The notes under the pieces: generated by a model
What the model saw: the letters and a program-made list of their open reading frames with translations, nothing else
Told to the model about the DNA's origin: nothing
Database searches by the model: none
In this document: in pieces, positions 22,474 to 31,574 of the stretch
Numbering within the stretch: position 1 is the first letter of the stretch
Layout of the letters: every line of letters starts with the position of its first letter
Assembly: GCF_013377015.1 (NCBI RefSeq)
Contig: NZ_JACABA010000003.1
Location: forward strand, 93,500-157,499
Direction of reading: 5' to 3'
Length of the DNA stretch: 64,000 bases
DNA from: Rhodopseudomonas sp.
GTDB taxonomy: Bacteria > Pseudomonadota > Alphaproteobacteria > Rhizobiales > Xanthobacteraceae
Made by a program: the position numbers and the translations under genes

Positions 22474-24228
22474 CTATTGGGAGCCCTTCGATGCCGCAAG
22501 AATAAGGCGGTCGGACGGCGGCAGATCGAACCGCGGCTCGATTCCCAACAGCGGCGCGATGCGCGCGATCACCTTGCCACCGGCCGGCACCGCGTTCCAG
22601 CCCGAGGTGATAAAACCGTGGGTCTCCGGCAACGCCTTCGGCTCGTCCAGCATTACCAGCACCTGGAATTGCGGATTGTCGGCCGGCAAGATTGCGGTGA
22701 ACGAGTTCAGCACCTGCTTCTTCGAATAGCGGCCACCCACGACCTTTTCCGAGGTGCCGGTCTTGCCGCCGATATAGTAACCCTTGGACAGCAGGTCGGC
22801 CTGCTTGGCGGTGCCGACTTCGGCGTTCAACCGCATCAGATAGCGGATCTTGTCGCTGGTCTCCTTCTTGACCACGCGCTTGCCGGCCTCGCGCGCCTCC
22901 TCCTGGCTGCGTTTCAGAAAGGTCGGAGGAATCAGATAACCGCCATTGATCATGGCGTTGATGCCCATCACCGCCTGCAGCGGCGCCACCGCGATGCCGT
23001 GGCCGAACGCGATGGTGATGGTGTTGAGATCGACCCAACGCTTCGGCACGATCGGCGAGGCGCTCTCCGGCAATTCGGTGCGCAGCCGGTCGAGCTGGCC
23101 GACCTTCTTCAGAAACGCCTTGTGGGCTTCGACGCCCTGCGCCAGCGCCACGCGCGCCGCACCGACGTTCGACGAAAAGGTGAAAACTTCGGACAGTGTG
23201 ATCGAGCGGCCGAGCGGGTGCGTGTCGTGGATCGCGAACTTGCCGTAATGCAGCGCGCCGCGCGCGTCGTACAGCGTGTTGAGATTGGCCTTGCCGGAGT
23301 CCAGCGCCATCGCCAGCGTCAGGGTCTTGAAAGTCGAGCCCATCTCGTAGACGCCGGTGGTCAACCGGTTGATGCGGTCGGGATCGTTGACCTCGCGCGG
23401 ATTGTTCGGGTCGAAGTCCGGCAGCGACACCATCGCGACGATCTCGCCGGTGTTGACGTTGGAGACGAGACCGGAGGCGGCCTTGGCCTTGTACTTGTCC
23501 TTGGCCTTGATCAGTTCGTCGCGCAGCGCGTGCTCGACGCGCAGATCGACCGCCAGCTCGACCGGCTTCTGCAGCCGGTCCGAGGCGAAGCCGGCCCGAT
23601 GCAGATCGGCGAGACCGTTGGTATCAAGCCATTTCTCGAGGCCGGCGATGCCCTGATTGTCGATGTTGACGAGGCCGATCAGATGCGACACCGCGGGGCC
23701 CGCCGGATAGACCCGCTTGTTTTCGCGCAGAAAGCCGATCCCCGGAATGCCGAGCTTGTGGATGTCCTGCTGCTGCTGCGGCGAGATTTCGCGCTTCAGC
23801 CAGGCGAAGCCCTTCTTCGACGACAGCCGCTCGCGGACTTCCGGCGTGTCGAGATCGGGCAGCGTCGCGGTCAGCAGTTCGATCGCCTCGTCCTTGTCGA
23901 TGATGCGGCGCGGCTCACTGAACAGCGACGGCACCTTGACGTCGGTGGCGAGAATTTCGCCATTGCGATCGACGATATCCGGGCGGGCGGTGGCGACGTA
24001 GTCCTGCGACGCGGTCCGCCGTGTGCCGTGACTGTCGCCTACCACCGCCAGCGTCACCAGCCGGAACGCGATCACCCCGTAGATCGCCGCGAACGCGACC
24101 ATCGCGAAGCCGACGCGGGCGCGCGCCTTGACGTTGCGATCGACATCCTTGCCGTACAACAGGCTGCGGATCAGGCGTTGCCGCCACGGCACATGATGAC
24201 CAGCAAGGGGAACGATTTGATCGGTCAA
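22474..24228 (-). CDS. ftsI: Septal peptidoglycan transpeptidase FtsI (PBP3)
   Basis: Class B penicillin-binding protein that cross-links septal peptidoglycan with FtsW. 584 residues from TTG 24228. An N-terminal membrane helix (VGFAMVAFAAIYGVIAFRLVTLAVV) follows a basic cytoplasmic tail; then the PBP dimerisation domain with ARPDIVDRNGEILATDV; then the transpeptidase domain with S298-x-x-K301 (GSTFKT), the SSN motif in FTFSSNVGAAR and KTGT in IGGKTGTSEKV. No in-frame ATG is suitable: the TTG overlaps the ftsL stop as TTGA, and this gives the usual length. The frame is open further upstream, but that part is antisense or out of phase with ftsL. Confidence 0.94.
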   Translation of the reverse strand: MTDQIVPLAGHHVPWRQRLIRSLLYGKDVDRNVKARARVGFAMVAFAAIYGVIAFRLVTLAVVGDSHGTRRTASQDYVATARPDIVDRNGEILATDVKVPSLFSEPRRIIDKDEAIELLTATLPDLDTPEVRERLSSKKGFAWLKREISPQQQQDIHKLGIPGIGFLRENKRVYPAGPAVSHLIGLVNIDNQGIAGLEKWLDTNGLADLHRAGFASDRLQKPVELAVDLRVEHALRDELIKAKDKYKAKAASGLVSNVNTGEIVAMVSLPDFDPNNPREVNDPDRINRLTTGVYEMGSTFKTLTLAMALDSGKANLNTLYDARGALHYGKFAIHDTHPLGRSITLSEVFTFSSNVGAARVALAQGVEAHKAFLKKVGQLDRLRTELPESASPIVPKRWVDLNTITIAFGHGIAVAPLQAVMGINAMINGGYLIPPTFLKRSQEEAREAGKRVVKKETSDKIRYLMRLNAEVGTAKQADLLSKGYYIGGKTGTSEKVVGGRYSKKQVLNSFTAILPADNPQFQVLVMLDEPKALPETHGFITSGWNAVPAGGKVIARIAPLLGIEPRFDLPPSDRLILAASKGSQ

Positions 24229-24605
24229 CGCGGAGCCTCCGGCGCCGGCAGCGAGCCGGTGATGATGTCCGGGTCGATGGTCTCGATCATCGCGGCAATC
24301 GGATCGGGATCGCCGGGGTTGGCGAAGCTCGGCGGCCGCTCCGGCAGGTTCTTCAAGGAATCGTATTGCCTGGCGTCGATCGGCTTCAACTTCAGATGCC
24401 GCTCGGCCAGGCCTTGCAGCCGCATCGGCGCGTCGAGCTTGGCCCATTCTGAGCGCAATGCGGCGATCGCTTCGCGCTGCTGGCGGACCTCGGCGTGCAG
24501 CCGCAGCACGCGCTCGGTGCGGAAGGTCGACTCCATCTTGATCCGGTAGACATAGGCGGCGGCGAACACCAGCATGCCGATGACCAGGAAATGCACGATC
24601 CGCAT
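24225..24605 (-). CDS. ftsL: Cell division protein FtsL
   Basis: Small bitopic divisome protein that forms a complex with FtsQ and FtsB. 126 residues: a short cytoplasmic tail, one membrane helix (residues 3-20, VHFLVIGMLVFAAAYVYRI), then a leucine-zipper-like coiled coil with RVLRLHAEVRQQREAIAALRSEWAKL, then LAERHLKLKPIDARQY, the usual end of the conserved part. Sequence conservation in FtsL is low, but size, topology and position between rsmH and ftsI are decisive. Its start is 2 bp after the rsmH stop. Confidence 0.92.
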   Translation of the reverse strand: MRIVHFLVIGMLVFAAAYVYRIKMESTFRTERVLRLHAEVRQQREAIAALRSEWAKLDAPMRLQGLAERHLKLKPIDARQYDSLKNLPERPPSFANPGDPDPIAAMIETIDPDIITGSLPAPEAPR

Positions 24606-24607
24606 GA

Positions 24608-25600
24608 TCAGCCTCCCCTCATCACAGTTGCCAGCGTTGGCCAGGCCGGCAGAGCGTCGGCGTCGTGCGCCGGCGCTTCGGTGCGTTCGGCGGCGCGCAG
24701 CTTGGCCGAACGCGCGCGTGGATTGGCGGCGATCTCCTCAGAGCCGGCAGTCACCGGCCGCTTGGTCAGGATGCTGAAACTCGGCGCCGCCTGCGCCAGT
24801 TCCGGCAGATGCCGCGAACCGCCGCCGGTCTTGCCGCGTGTGACCAGGAAATTCTTGACGATGCGGTCTTCCAGCGAGTGGAACGACACCACCGCGAGCC
24901 GGCCGCCCGGCTTCAGCATCCGCTCGGCCGCGGACAGCGCCAGGTGCAGTTCGTCGAGCTCTTCATTGACGAAGATCCGCAGCGCTTGAAAGGTGCGGGT
25001 GGACGGGTGAATCTCGCCGGGCTTGGCCCAGACGACTTTGCCGACGATCTCGGCCAGCGCTCTTGTCGTCGTGATCGGCGCTTCGCTGCGCGCCGCGACG
25101 ATCGCCTTGGCGATCTGCCGCGAATAGCGCTCCTCGCCGAAGATGTAGATGATGTTGGCGAGATCGGCCTCCGAGGCCTTCGCCACCACATCGGCGGCGG
25201 TCGGACCGTGCTGGCCCATCCGCATGTCGAGCGGGCCGTCGAGACGAAACGAGAAGCCGCGCCCGGCCTCGTCGACCTGCATCGACGAAATGCCGACATC
25301 CATCACCACGCCGTCGACCAGCGCGATTCCCTGCGCGGCGCAGACCTCGGCCAGATTGGAAAACCGGTCTTCGACCAGCGTCAGCCGGCCATCGGCCTGA
25401 TCGACCAGATCGAACCCGCCGGCGATCGCGCTACGGTCGCGATCGATCCCGATCACCCGCGTATCGGCTGCCTCCAGGATCATCCGGGAATAGCCGCCGG
25501 CCCCGAAAGTGGCGTCGACATAGACGCCGCCGTCGCATGGCGCCAGCAAGCCGACCGCTTCGCGGCCAAGAACGGGAATATGGCGGGGCGCTGACGACAT
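24608..25600 (-). CDS. rsmH: 16S rRNA (cytosine-1402-N4)-methyltransferase RsmH (MraW)
   Basis: SAM-dependent methyltransferase that modifies C1402 of 16S rRNA. 330 residues from ATG 25600, where the family N-terminus [13 protein letters not shown] begins. SAM-binding motif [15 protein letters not shown], then GIDRDRSAI, and the C-terminal part has [21 protein letters not shown] and [12 protein letters not shown], all RsmH signatures. It is the first gene of the minus-strand cell-wall cluster here. The open frame upstream of 25600 has no family similarity and appears not to be translated. Confidence 0.96.
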   Translation of the reverse strand: MSSAPRHIPVLGREAVGLLAPCDGGVYVDATFGAGGYSRMILEAADTRVIGIDRDRSAIAGGFDLVDQADGRLTLVEDRFSNLAEVCAAQGIALVDGVVMDVGISSMQVDEAGRGFSFRLDGPLDMRMGQHGPTAADVVAKASEADLANIIYIFGEERYSRQIAKAIVAARSEAPITTTRALAEIVGKVVWAKPGEIHPSTRTFQALRIFVNEELDELHLALSAAERMLKPGGRLAVVSFHSLEDRIVKNFLVTRGKTGGGSRHLPELAQAAPSFSILTKRPVTAGSEEIAANPRARSAKLRAAERTEAPAHDADALPAWPTLATVMRGG

Positions 25601-26228
25601 CACGCATGCACTCCCGATGCACGACTTCCAGCCCAGCGCCAGCGGCCGCCCTTGGCGGCGCGATGCAGGATCGGTGTGGACGCGAATAGGCGCATGTCGC
25701 CTCAGATCTCCGCGTATCGCCCGGGCCTTCCCGGCGAACAGCCGCCGCAAAGCGGGATGGGTGGTCCAGTTCGCGGCAACCGCCGACGCGCCCGCACCAA
25801 AAGCTGGCAAACCCGGCTTTCCGCTTGGGTTCTGATGGGCTGCCATCGGTTTTGAGCGTCAAATGGAACCTTGGCCGCCCCTTTCGGTTCGGCTCTTCAC
25901 CACTCATTAACGGCACTCAGCCTTAAGAAAGCGTTGACGGTGCGCGCAGGATGAGTCCGCAACGGCCGGGCAGTTCGCGCCAGCCGTGCGGTAACGCGGT
26001 GGTGCTCGTTTCCCACAGTCCACAGAAAATGGCGAAACCATGTCATGCAATCGTTGCACGGCAGGGGACGCCCCCGGATAGTGAGGCAGCGCAGACGCTT
26101 GGCGCATGGGCGCCGTTGCCGTTCTCCTGCCGGGTTTGAGTTGTCCGATGCTGTCAGGTTCGTTCGCGTCTGCTGGTTTGGAGTCGAAGCGTCGACGTGC
26201 CCTCCCCCTACCCAAGGGCATTGCCGAC
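25601..26228. other. Intergenic region at the head of the dcw cluster; no mraZ
   Basis: 628 bp between divergent rsmH and the amidase gene. It must contain the promoters of both. In many bacteria mraZ lies immediately upstream of rsmH; I found no MraZ-like reading frame here on either strand. I see GTGGG-like words on the minus strand near 26010-26030 but not at the spacing of MraZ boxes. No RNA gene or repeat was recognised. Confidence 0.55.
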
Positions 26229-27014
26229 ATGAAGACATTTACCCCTGACTCCTCGGTGGTCTCCGACGTGATTCCGTCGCCGAACCATGGCGAGCGCAAC
26301 AAGGGCCGGCTGCCGGACATGATCGTGCTGCACTACACAGGCATGCCAGATGTCGAGGGTGCGCTGGCGCGGCTGTGCAAGGCCGGGACCGAGGTCTCGG
26401 CCCATTACGTCGTGCTGGAAGACGGCCGGATCCTGCAATGCGTGCCGGAATCCAGGCGCGCCTGGCATGCCGGGGCGGCGTCCTGGGCCGGCGAGCAGGA
26501 CATCAATTCCTGCTCGATCGGGATCGAGATCATCAACCGCGGCCATGACTGGGGCTATCCGGATTATCCGCTCCGCCAGATCGCGGCGGTGATCGCTTTG
26601 TGCCGCGGCATCATGCTGCGGCGCGACGTGCCGAGCCATCGCGTGCTCGGCCACTCCGATGTGGCGCCGGCGCGCAAGAAGGATCCTGGCGAGAAATTCC
26701 CCTGGGAGGCGCTGGCCAATTCCGGCGTCGGCCATTGGGTCCACCCCGCCCCGATCGTAAGCGGCGATACGCTGAGGCTCGGCGCCGCCGGCGACGAGGT
26801 TCGCGTCCTGCAGCAATCGCTGGCAGATTACGGCTACGGCATCACGCCGAACGGCAAGTTCGATGCGACCACGGCGGAGGTCGTCACCGCGTTCCAGCGT
26901 CATTTCCGGCCGGCCAGGGTCGACGGCGTTGCCGATGTGTCGACGCTGACGACCTTGCAAACGCTGCTCGCGACGTTTCCGACCGCGACCAAGCCGTTGC
27001 CTGCCGCATCCTGA
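26229..27014 (+). CDS. N-acetylmuramoyl-L-alanine amidase with C-terminal peptidoglycan-binding domain (AmiD-like)
   Basis: Zinc amidase that cleaves the bond between MurNAc and the stem peptide; probably used in wall recycling. 261 residues from ATG 26229. Amidase_2 domain residues 12-165 with zinc ligands H35 (HYTG), H142 (GHSD) and D152 (KKDPGEKFPW), at the same 10-residue spacing as E. coli AmiD, and E100 in IGIEIINRG. A PG_binding_1 domain follows, about 180-250 (LGAAGDEVRVLQQSL, TTAEVVTAFQRHF). The frame is open 41 codons further upstream but I see no signal peptide either way, so the protein may be cytoplasmic like AmpD. Confidence 0.92.
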   Translation: MKTFTPDSSVVSDVIPSPNHGERNKGRLPDMIVLHYTGMPDVEGALARLCKAGTEVSAHYVVLEDGRILQCVPESRRAWHAGAASWAGEQDINSCSIGIEIINRGHDWGYPDYPLRQIAAVIALCRGIMLRRDVPSHRVLGHSDVAPARKKDPGEKFPWEALANSGVGHWVHPAPIVSGDTLRLGAAGDEVRVLQQSLADYGYGITPNGKFDATTAEVVTAFQRHFRPARVDGVADVSTLTTLQTLLATFPTATKPLPAAS

Positions 27015-27074
27015 TCGGGCGGCGGTTTCGCGCGCGACTTGACGCCGCGGCGCGCAACCCCCATGCCATGCGCG

Positions 27075-27500
27075 TCAGTCGGCCGGACGGCCGCTCCCGC
27101 TATGGCCGAAAGGCTGCGGGGGAGGAAAGTCCGGGCTCCATCGACATACGGTGCCGGATAACGTCCGGCGGGGGCGACCCCAGGGAAAGTGCCACAGAGA
27201 ACGAACCGCCCGGCGAAGCCGCAAGGCGAAGCCGGGTAAGGGTGAAAAGGTGCGGTAAGAGCGCACCGCGTCGCCGGCAACGGAGACGGCATGGTAAACC
27301 CCACCGGGAGCAAAACCGAATAGGGACGGCAACGCGGGATTGTTCGCGCAAGCGATAACACCGCAGGGCTATGTCAGGCTCGATCGTCCGGGTAGGTTGC
27401 TCGAGGCCATGTGCAAACATGGTCCCAGAGGAATGGCCGTCGCGTATCGTCTGCGCAAGCAGGCGGTGCCCTCCAGAACCCGGCTTACAGGCCGGCTGAT
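27075..27500 (+). ncRNA. rnpB: RNase P RNA, bacterial class A
   Basis: Catalytic RNA that trims the 5' ends of tRNA precursors. Conserved blocks are all present: GAGGAAAGTCCGGGCTCC at about 27120, GGGTAAGGGTGAAAAGGTGC near 27235, AGAGCGCACCG near 27258, and CCCGGCTTACAGGCCGGCT near the 3' end. Helix P1 can form between AGTCGGCC at 27077-27084 and GGCCGGCT at 27490-27497 with one G-U pair. The ends are therefore good to a few bases. It is about 425 nt, a normal size for alphaproteobacteria. Confidence 0.97.
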
Positions 27501-27526
27501 AACTAATACGCGCAAGCGTTTTCCAA

Positions 27527-27559
27527 CGAGGGGTTCGGCGCACCACGCCGGACCCCTCG
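27527..27559. terminator. Strong hairpin downstream of rnpB
   Basis: A 14-bp stem with one G-U pair (arms CGAGGGGTTCGGCG and CGCCGGACCCCTCG) and a 5-nt loop, starting 27 bp after the RNase P RNA. A short ACGC-GCAA-GCGT stem followed by four Ts lies just before it at about 27509-27522 and is the better candidate for the intrinsic terminator. The large hairpin has no T-run, so it may be a processing or stabilising structure. Confidence 0.5.
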
Positions 27560-27657
27560 CCCGTTCGGGAAGCGCATATGCCAGCCATGCGCGGCCCGGT
27601 CTGGTTGATCGCCGCGTCGTTCGCTACGCCTGCCGCAAAACCGGGGGGCCGCGTCTG

Positions 27658-28545
27658 ATGCCATCGAAGCTGCTCTCGCGCGACCATCTCGGATTGCTGC
27701 TCGGATTCGTCGGCGTCGCCGTGTTCGGCGGAACCCTGCCGGCCACCCGGATCGCCGTCGCGGCGATCGATCCGCTCGCCCTCACCGCGATGCGCACCGC
27801 GATCGCGGGATTGTGCGCGCTGGCGCTGCTGATCGCGCTGCGACGGACGCCACCGCCGAAGGCGCTGTGGCCGCAACTGGCGATCGTGACGCTGTGCGTC
27901 AGCGTGCTGTTTCCATTGCTGATGGCGCTGGCGTTGCTCACCGTCGACGCCTCGCATGGCGGCGTGGTGCTCGGGATCTTGCCGATCGCCACCGCGCTGG
28001 TCGCTGTTCTGATTACCCACGAGCGTCCGCGACCGCTGTTCTGGATCGCGTCGATTGCCGGCGCGGCGCTGGTGGTCGCATTCGCCGTACGACAAGGCGG
28101 CGGCACGCTGGCGCTCGGCGACCTGCTGCTGTTCGGCGCCGTGGTCACCTCGGCGATCGGCTACGGCTTTTCCGGGCGGCTCACCGCATCGATGCCGGGC
28201 TGGGAAGTGATCAGCTGGGCGCTGGTGCTGGCCTTGCCGGTGTCGCTGCCCGCGGTGGCGCTGAGGCTGCCGGCGAACCTGTCGGCGATCCCGCTCGCGC
28301 CCTGGCTGGCGCTGCTCTACGTCGCGGTGTTTTCGCAATGGGTCGGATTCTTCGCCTGGAACGCCGGCATGGCGCTGGGCGGCATCGCGCGGGTCTCGCA
28401 GGTGCAATTGCTGCAGCCGTTCATCACCTTCGCGCTGGCGTCAATGTTCAACGGCGAAGCCATCACGCTGCAGATCGTGCTGTTCGCCACCGCAGTGGTT
28501 CTGACGGTGGCGATCGGCACCCGAACGCGGCGGGCGCCAGCCTAG
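27658..28545 (+). CDS. EamA/DMT-family transporter
   Basis: Integral membrane protein of 295 residues with ten hydrophobic segments arranged as two five-helix EamA repeats; the second repeat starts near residue 150 (GDLLLFGAVVTSAIGYGFSGRL). The motif FGGTLPATRIAVAAIDPLALTAMRTAIAG in helix 1-2 is typical of drug/metabolite exporters of the RhaT/YdcZ type. The substrate cannot be told from sequence. Start ATG 27658 was chosen because upstream sequence belongs to rnpB. Its stop overlaps that of the convergent emrB by 4 bp (CTAG). Confidence 0.85.
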   Translation: MPSKLLSRDHLGLLLGFVGVAVFGGTLPATRIAVAAIDPLALTAMRTAIAGLCALALLIALRRTPPPKALWPQLAIVTLCVSVLFPLLMALALLTVDASHGGVVLGILPIATALVAVLITHERPRPLFWIASIAGAALVVAFAVRQGGGTLALGDLLLFGAVVTSAIGYGFSGRLTASMPGWEVISWALVLALPVSLPAVALRLPANLSAIPLAPWLALLYVAVFSQWVGFFAWNAGMALGGIARVSQVQLLQPFITFALASMFNGEAITLQIVLFATAVVLTVAIGTRTRRAPA

Positions 28546-30158
28546 TGCCCCCCACCTCCGCCCGGCGCCGCCATCGGGTTGGCCGGCTTGGCCAGCAGCA
28601 CCACCAGCGTGGCGAGGCCGAGGTAGAAGAACGTCAGCATGAAGAACGAATCGCCGAAGCTCATCACCACCGCCTGACGATGCACGATCTGGTTGAGCTG
28701 CTTCATCGCCATGGTAGGGGCGTCGCCGAGTCCCTGGAATTTCTGGGTGAACAGGTTCAGCGTCTCGACCGCCTTGGCGTTGGCCCAGGTCACCTTGTCG
28801 TGCAGCCGCGAGATGTGGAAATCGGTGCGGGCGTCGAGCGCGGTGTTCAGCAAGGCCAGCCCGAGCGCGCCGCCGAGATTGCGGGTCAGATTGAACAGTC
28901 CCGAGGCGTTCTTGACCCGCTGCGGCGGCAGTGTACCGAGCGCGATGTTATTGACCGGCACCATCGCCATCATCATGCCGACGCCGCGGAAGATCTGCGG
29001 CCAAAGCAGTTCGTAGAAGTCATAGTCCCGGGTCATCCAGGTCATCTGCCACGTGCCGGTCGCGAACAGGATCAGGCCGAACGCGATCAGCAGCCGCATG
29101 TCGACCTTCTGCATCAGCCGGCCCACCAGCGGCGCGGAACAGAACATCGCCACGCCGGAGATGAACATGGTCTCGCCGATCATCAGCGCGCTGTAGCCGC
29201 GTACTTCGGCGAGGTAACGCGGATACAGATAAGTCAGGCCGTACAGCCCGATGCCGACGCAGAACGAGAACATGCAGCCGAGCGCGAAATTGCGGTTGGT
29301 GAAGGCGCGGATATCGACGATCGGCTCGCGCGCCGTCAGCACCCGCCAGAAGAACAGCACCGCCGAGACCGCGCAGACAATGGCGAAGATGAAGATCGAC
29401 GCATCGCTGAACCAGTCGTTGCGCGGCCCTTCCTCGAGCACGTATTCGAGCGAGCCGAGGAAGCCGGCCATGAAGCCGAGGCCCCACCAGTCGAAATGGT
29501 TGAGCAGTTCGAGATGCGGCTCGTCGAAATCGACCAGCGCCAGCACCCCGATGGTGATGCCGATGCCGGGCACCACGTTGATGAAGAACAGCCAGTGCCA
29601 CGACATCAGGTCGGTGATGTAGCCGCCGACGGTGGGGCCGACGGTCGGCGCCAGCGTGGCGACGAGGCCGATGATCGGGCCTACGATGTGGAATTTGCTG
29701 CGCGGAAACACCGTATAGGCCGACGCGAACACCGTCGGGATCATGCCGGCACCCAAGAACCCCTGGATCGCGCGCCACAGGATCATCTGCTCGATCGACG
29801 AGGTGAAGCCGCACATCAGGCTGGCGAAGGTGAAGCCGGCCGCCGAGATCGCGAACAGCATTCGGGTGCCGAGCGCGCGCGACAGGAAGCCGGACAGCGG
29901 GATCGCGATCACTTCGGCGATCAGATAGGCGGTCTGCACCCACGACACTTCGCTGGCGCTGGCCGACAGTCCGGCCTGGATTTCCGCCAGCGATGCCGAG
30001 ACGATCTGGATGTCCAGGATCGACATGAACATCCCGAACACCATGATCAGAAACGCGAACAGCCGCTTCGGCGCGACGTGTTCGGCCGGCACCGCCATCA
30101 CCGGCGCGCCGGGGATCAGTGCGCGCGCGCCTGGCGTTGCTGTGGTCGCGGTCGCCAT
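28542..30158 (-). CDS. emrB: MFS multidrug efflux permease, DHA2 family (EmrB-like)
   Basis: Inner-membrane drug:proton antiporter, 538 residues with about 14 predicted helices. DHA2 signature near helix 1 is LDIQIVSASLAEIQ; helix 2 to 3 has SWVQTAYLIAEVIAIPLSGFLSRALGTR, and motif C is in GPIIGLVATLAPTVGPTVGGYI. It would work with the adaptor encoded just upstream (EmrA) and an outer membrane TolC not found in this window. Its start overlaps the emrA stop by 1 bp. Regulation by the divergent TetR is likely. Confidence 0.92.
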   Translation of the reverse strand: MATATTATPGARALIPGAPVMAVPAEHVAPKRLFAFLIMVFGMFMSILDIQIVSASLAEIQAGLSASASEVSWVQTAYLIAEVIAIPLSGFLSRALGTRMLFAISAAGFTFASLMCGFTSSIEQMILWRAIQGFLGAGMIPTVFASAYTVFPRSKFHIVGPIIGLVATLAPTVGPTVGGYITDLMSWHWLFFINVVPGIGITIGVLALVDFDEPHLELLNHFDWWGLGFMAGFLGSLEYVLEEGPRNDWFSDASIFIFAIVCAVSAVLFFWRVLTAREPIVDIRAFTNRNFALGCMFSFCVGIGLYGLTYLYPRYLAEVRGYSALMIGETMFISGVAMFCSAPLVGRLMQKVDMRLLIAFGLILFATGTWQMTWMTRDYDFYELLWPQIFRGVGMMMAMVPVNNIALGTLPPQRVKNASGLFNLTRNLGGALGLALLNTALDARTDFHISRLHDKVTWANAKAVETLNLFTQKFQGLGDAPTMAMKQLNQIVHRQAVVMSFGDSFFMLTFFYLGLATLVVLLAKPANPMAAPGGGGGH

Positions 30159-31396
30159 CAGGGTTTGGTGTTGACGTGGACGTAGACCGACATGCCGGCA
30201 CGCAGCATGTTTTCCTTGGCGACCTCGGCCGGGACCCGGATCCGCACGGGCACCCGCTGCACGATCTTGGTGAAGTTGCCGGTGGCGTTGTCGGGCGGCA
30301 GCAGCGTGAACACCGCGCCGGCCGCCGGCGACAGGCTTTCCACGGTGCCTTCGATGGCGCGGCTCGAGAAGGCGTCGACCGAGATGTCGACCTTCTGGCC
30401 CGGCTTCAGGCGACGCAGCTGCGTCTCCTTGAAGTTGGCGTCGATATAGACCTCATCGAGCGGCACCACATTGCCGAGCCGCTGTCCGGCCTGGATGAAG
30501 TCGCCGGTGTTGACCAGGCGATTGGAAAAGATGCCGTCGACCGGAGCGCGGACGTTGGTGAACTCCAGATCGCGCTCGGCCTTCGCCAGCGAACTCTGCA
30601 GCTCGAGCAGTTGCGCGCGGGCTTCGCCCTGCTGCGCCTTGGTGACTTCGACGTTGTCGCGCGCGGCATCGAATGCCGCCTGCGCCGCCAGCACCGCCGC
30701 GGCGCTCTGATCGCGGCCGGCCTGCGACACTTCGAAAATCGCGCGCGAAGCAAAGCCCTTGGTGCTGAGTGCCTGCTGGCGATCGAAATCGAGCCCGGCG
30801 CGTTTGGAGGCGGCGTCGGCCGATGTCAGTTGCGCCTTGGCTTGCTCGACCGCGCTTTGCTGCGCGGTGACCTGACGGCCGATCCTCTCGATCGTCGCCT
30901 GCTGGGTGGCGATCTTGGCGCGGGCCGCGTCGACCGCAATACGATAGTCGCCGTCGTCGATCCGGAACACCACGTCGCCGGCATGCACCAGGACATTGTC
31001 GCCCGGAACGATCGCGGCGATATGGCCGGATACGCGAGCACCGAGCGTGGTGTTATTGGCGCGCACATAGGCGTCGTCGGTGCTGACCACGAAGCGGCCG
31101 ACCAGCATATAATCCACGCCATAGGCGATCGCGGCGAGCGCAGCCACCGCGCCCACGCCAAGCAATATCCATTTGCGCTTGCCGGATTTCGGCGCGCCTG
31201 CCGCGGCGGGAGACGCAACGTCCGGCGCGGGTTGCGCGATGGCCGGCGTATTCGGCACCCGCGGCGCAGCCGGCTCATCGTGCGGCAGCTCGCGCAGCAA
31301 TTCGGCATGGGCCAACGAGTCGGCCTCAGCCAGAACGCTGTCGTCGACATCCGGCTCGGGACGAAGGATGCGGGCGGTTTGGTCGCGTCCGGCCAT
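30158..31396 (-). CDS. emrA: HlyD/EmrA-family membrane fusion protein
   Basis: Periplasmic adaptor of a tripartite efflux pump. 412 residues from ATG 31396, which has AGGAGG 6 nt upstream. Cytoplasmic tail of about 75 residues, membrane anchor at 76-92, biotinyl-lipoyl-like half-domain (TDDAYVRANNTTLGARVSGHIAAI, DNVLVHAGDVVFRIDD), a long coiled-coil hairpin (about 150-270), the second lipoyl half (VRAPVDGIFSNRLVNTGDF) and a beta-barrel domain. The arrangement is typical for EmrA. The gene starts 75 bp from a perfect palindrome that is probably the repressor's operator. Confidence 0.92.
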   Translation of the reverse strand: MAGRDQTARILRPEPDVDDSVLAEADSLAHAELLRELPHDEPAAPRVPNTPAIAQPAPDVASPAAAGAPKSGKRKWILLGVGAVAALAAIAYGVDYMLVGRFVVSTDDAYVRANNTTLGARVSGHIAAIVPGDNVLVHAGDVVFRIDDGDYRIAVDAARAKIATQQATIERIGRQVTAQQSAVEQAKAQLTSADAASKRAGLDFDRQQALSTKGFASRAIFEVSQAGRDQSAAAVLAAQAAFDAARDNVEVTKAQQGEARAQLLELQSSLAKAERDLEFTNVRAPVDGIFSNRLVNTGDFIQAGQRLGNVVPLDEVYIDANFKETQLRRLKPGQKVDISVDAFSSRAIEGTVESLSPAAGAVFTLLPPDNATGNFTKIVQRVPVRIRVPAEVAKENMLRAGMSVYVHVNTKP

Positions 31397-31470
31397 GAAG
31401 GCCTCCTGAATTGGTCGATGGTGAGACTGCTGCGGCGCACCGCGACCTTCCCATTGGTCCTCAAATACCA

Positions 31471-31491
31471 TTGACCGAACGGTTCGGTCAA
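31471..31491. promoter_or_regulatory. Probable TetR operator between emrA and the repressor gene
   Basis: Perfect inverted repeat with 10-bp arms TTGACCGAAC and GTTCGGTCAA around a single central G. It lies in the 178-bp region between the divergent emrA and tetR genes, in the position expected for an autoregulated TetR repressor. Its left arm begins with TTGACC, which could itself be a -35 box. Confidence 0.8.
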
Positions 31492-31574
31492 GATACTTCT
31501 ATGTGCAGAAGCATACCGAGTCGCCTCTTTCCGAGGCGTTGCACCGCCGATCTTTCAAGGGACAAGCTGAACCA

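Noticed and set aside
22477..24549. Plus-strand open frame of 690 codons opposite ftsI and ftsL
   Set aside because: Antisense to ftsI, whose motifs and neighbours are beyond doubt; the translated product is Arg/Asp-rich and shows no domain.
26005..26035. MraZ-binding boxes upstream of rsmH
   Set aside because: GTGGG-like words occur on the minus strand but at 7-base, not 10-base, spacing, and no mraZ gene is present.
27527..27559. Large hairpin after rnpB as the intrinsic terminator
   Set aside because: No T-run follows; the smaller ACGC-GCAA-GCGT stem with TTTT just before it fits better, so I kept the large one only as a structure.
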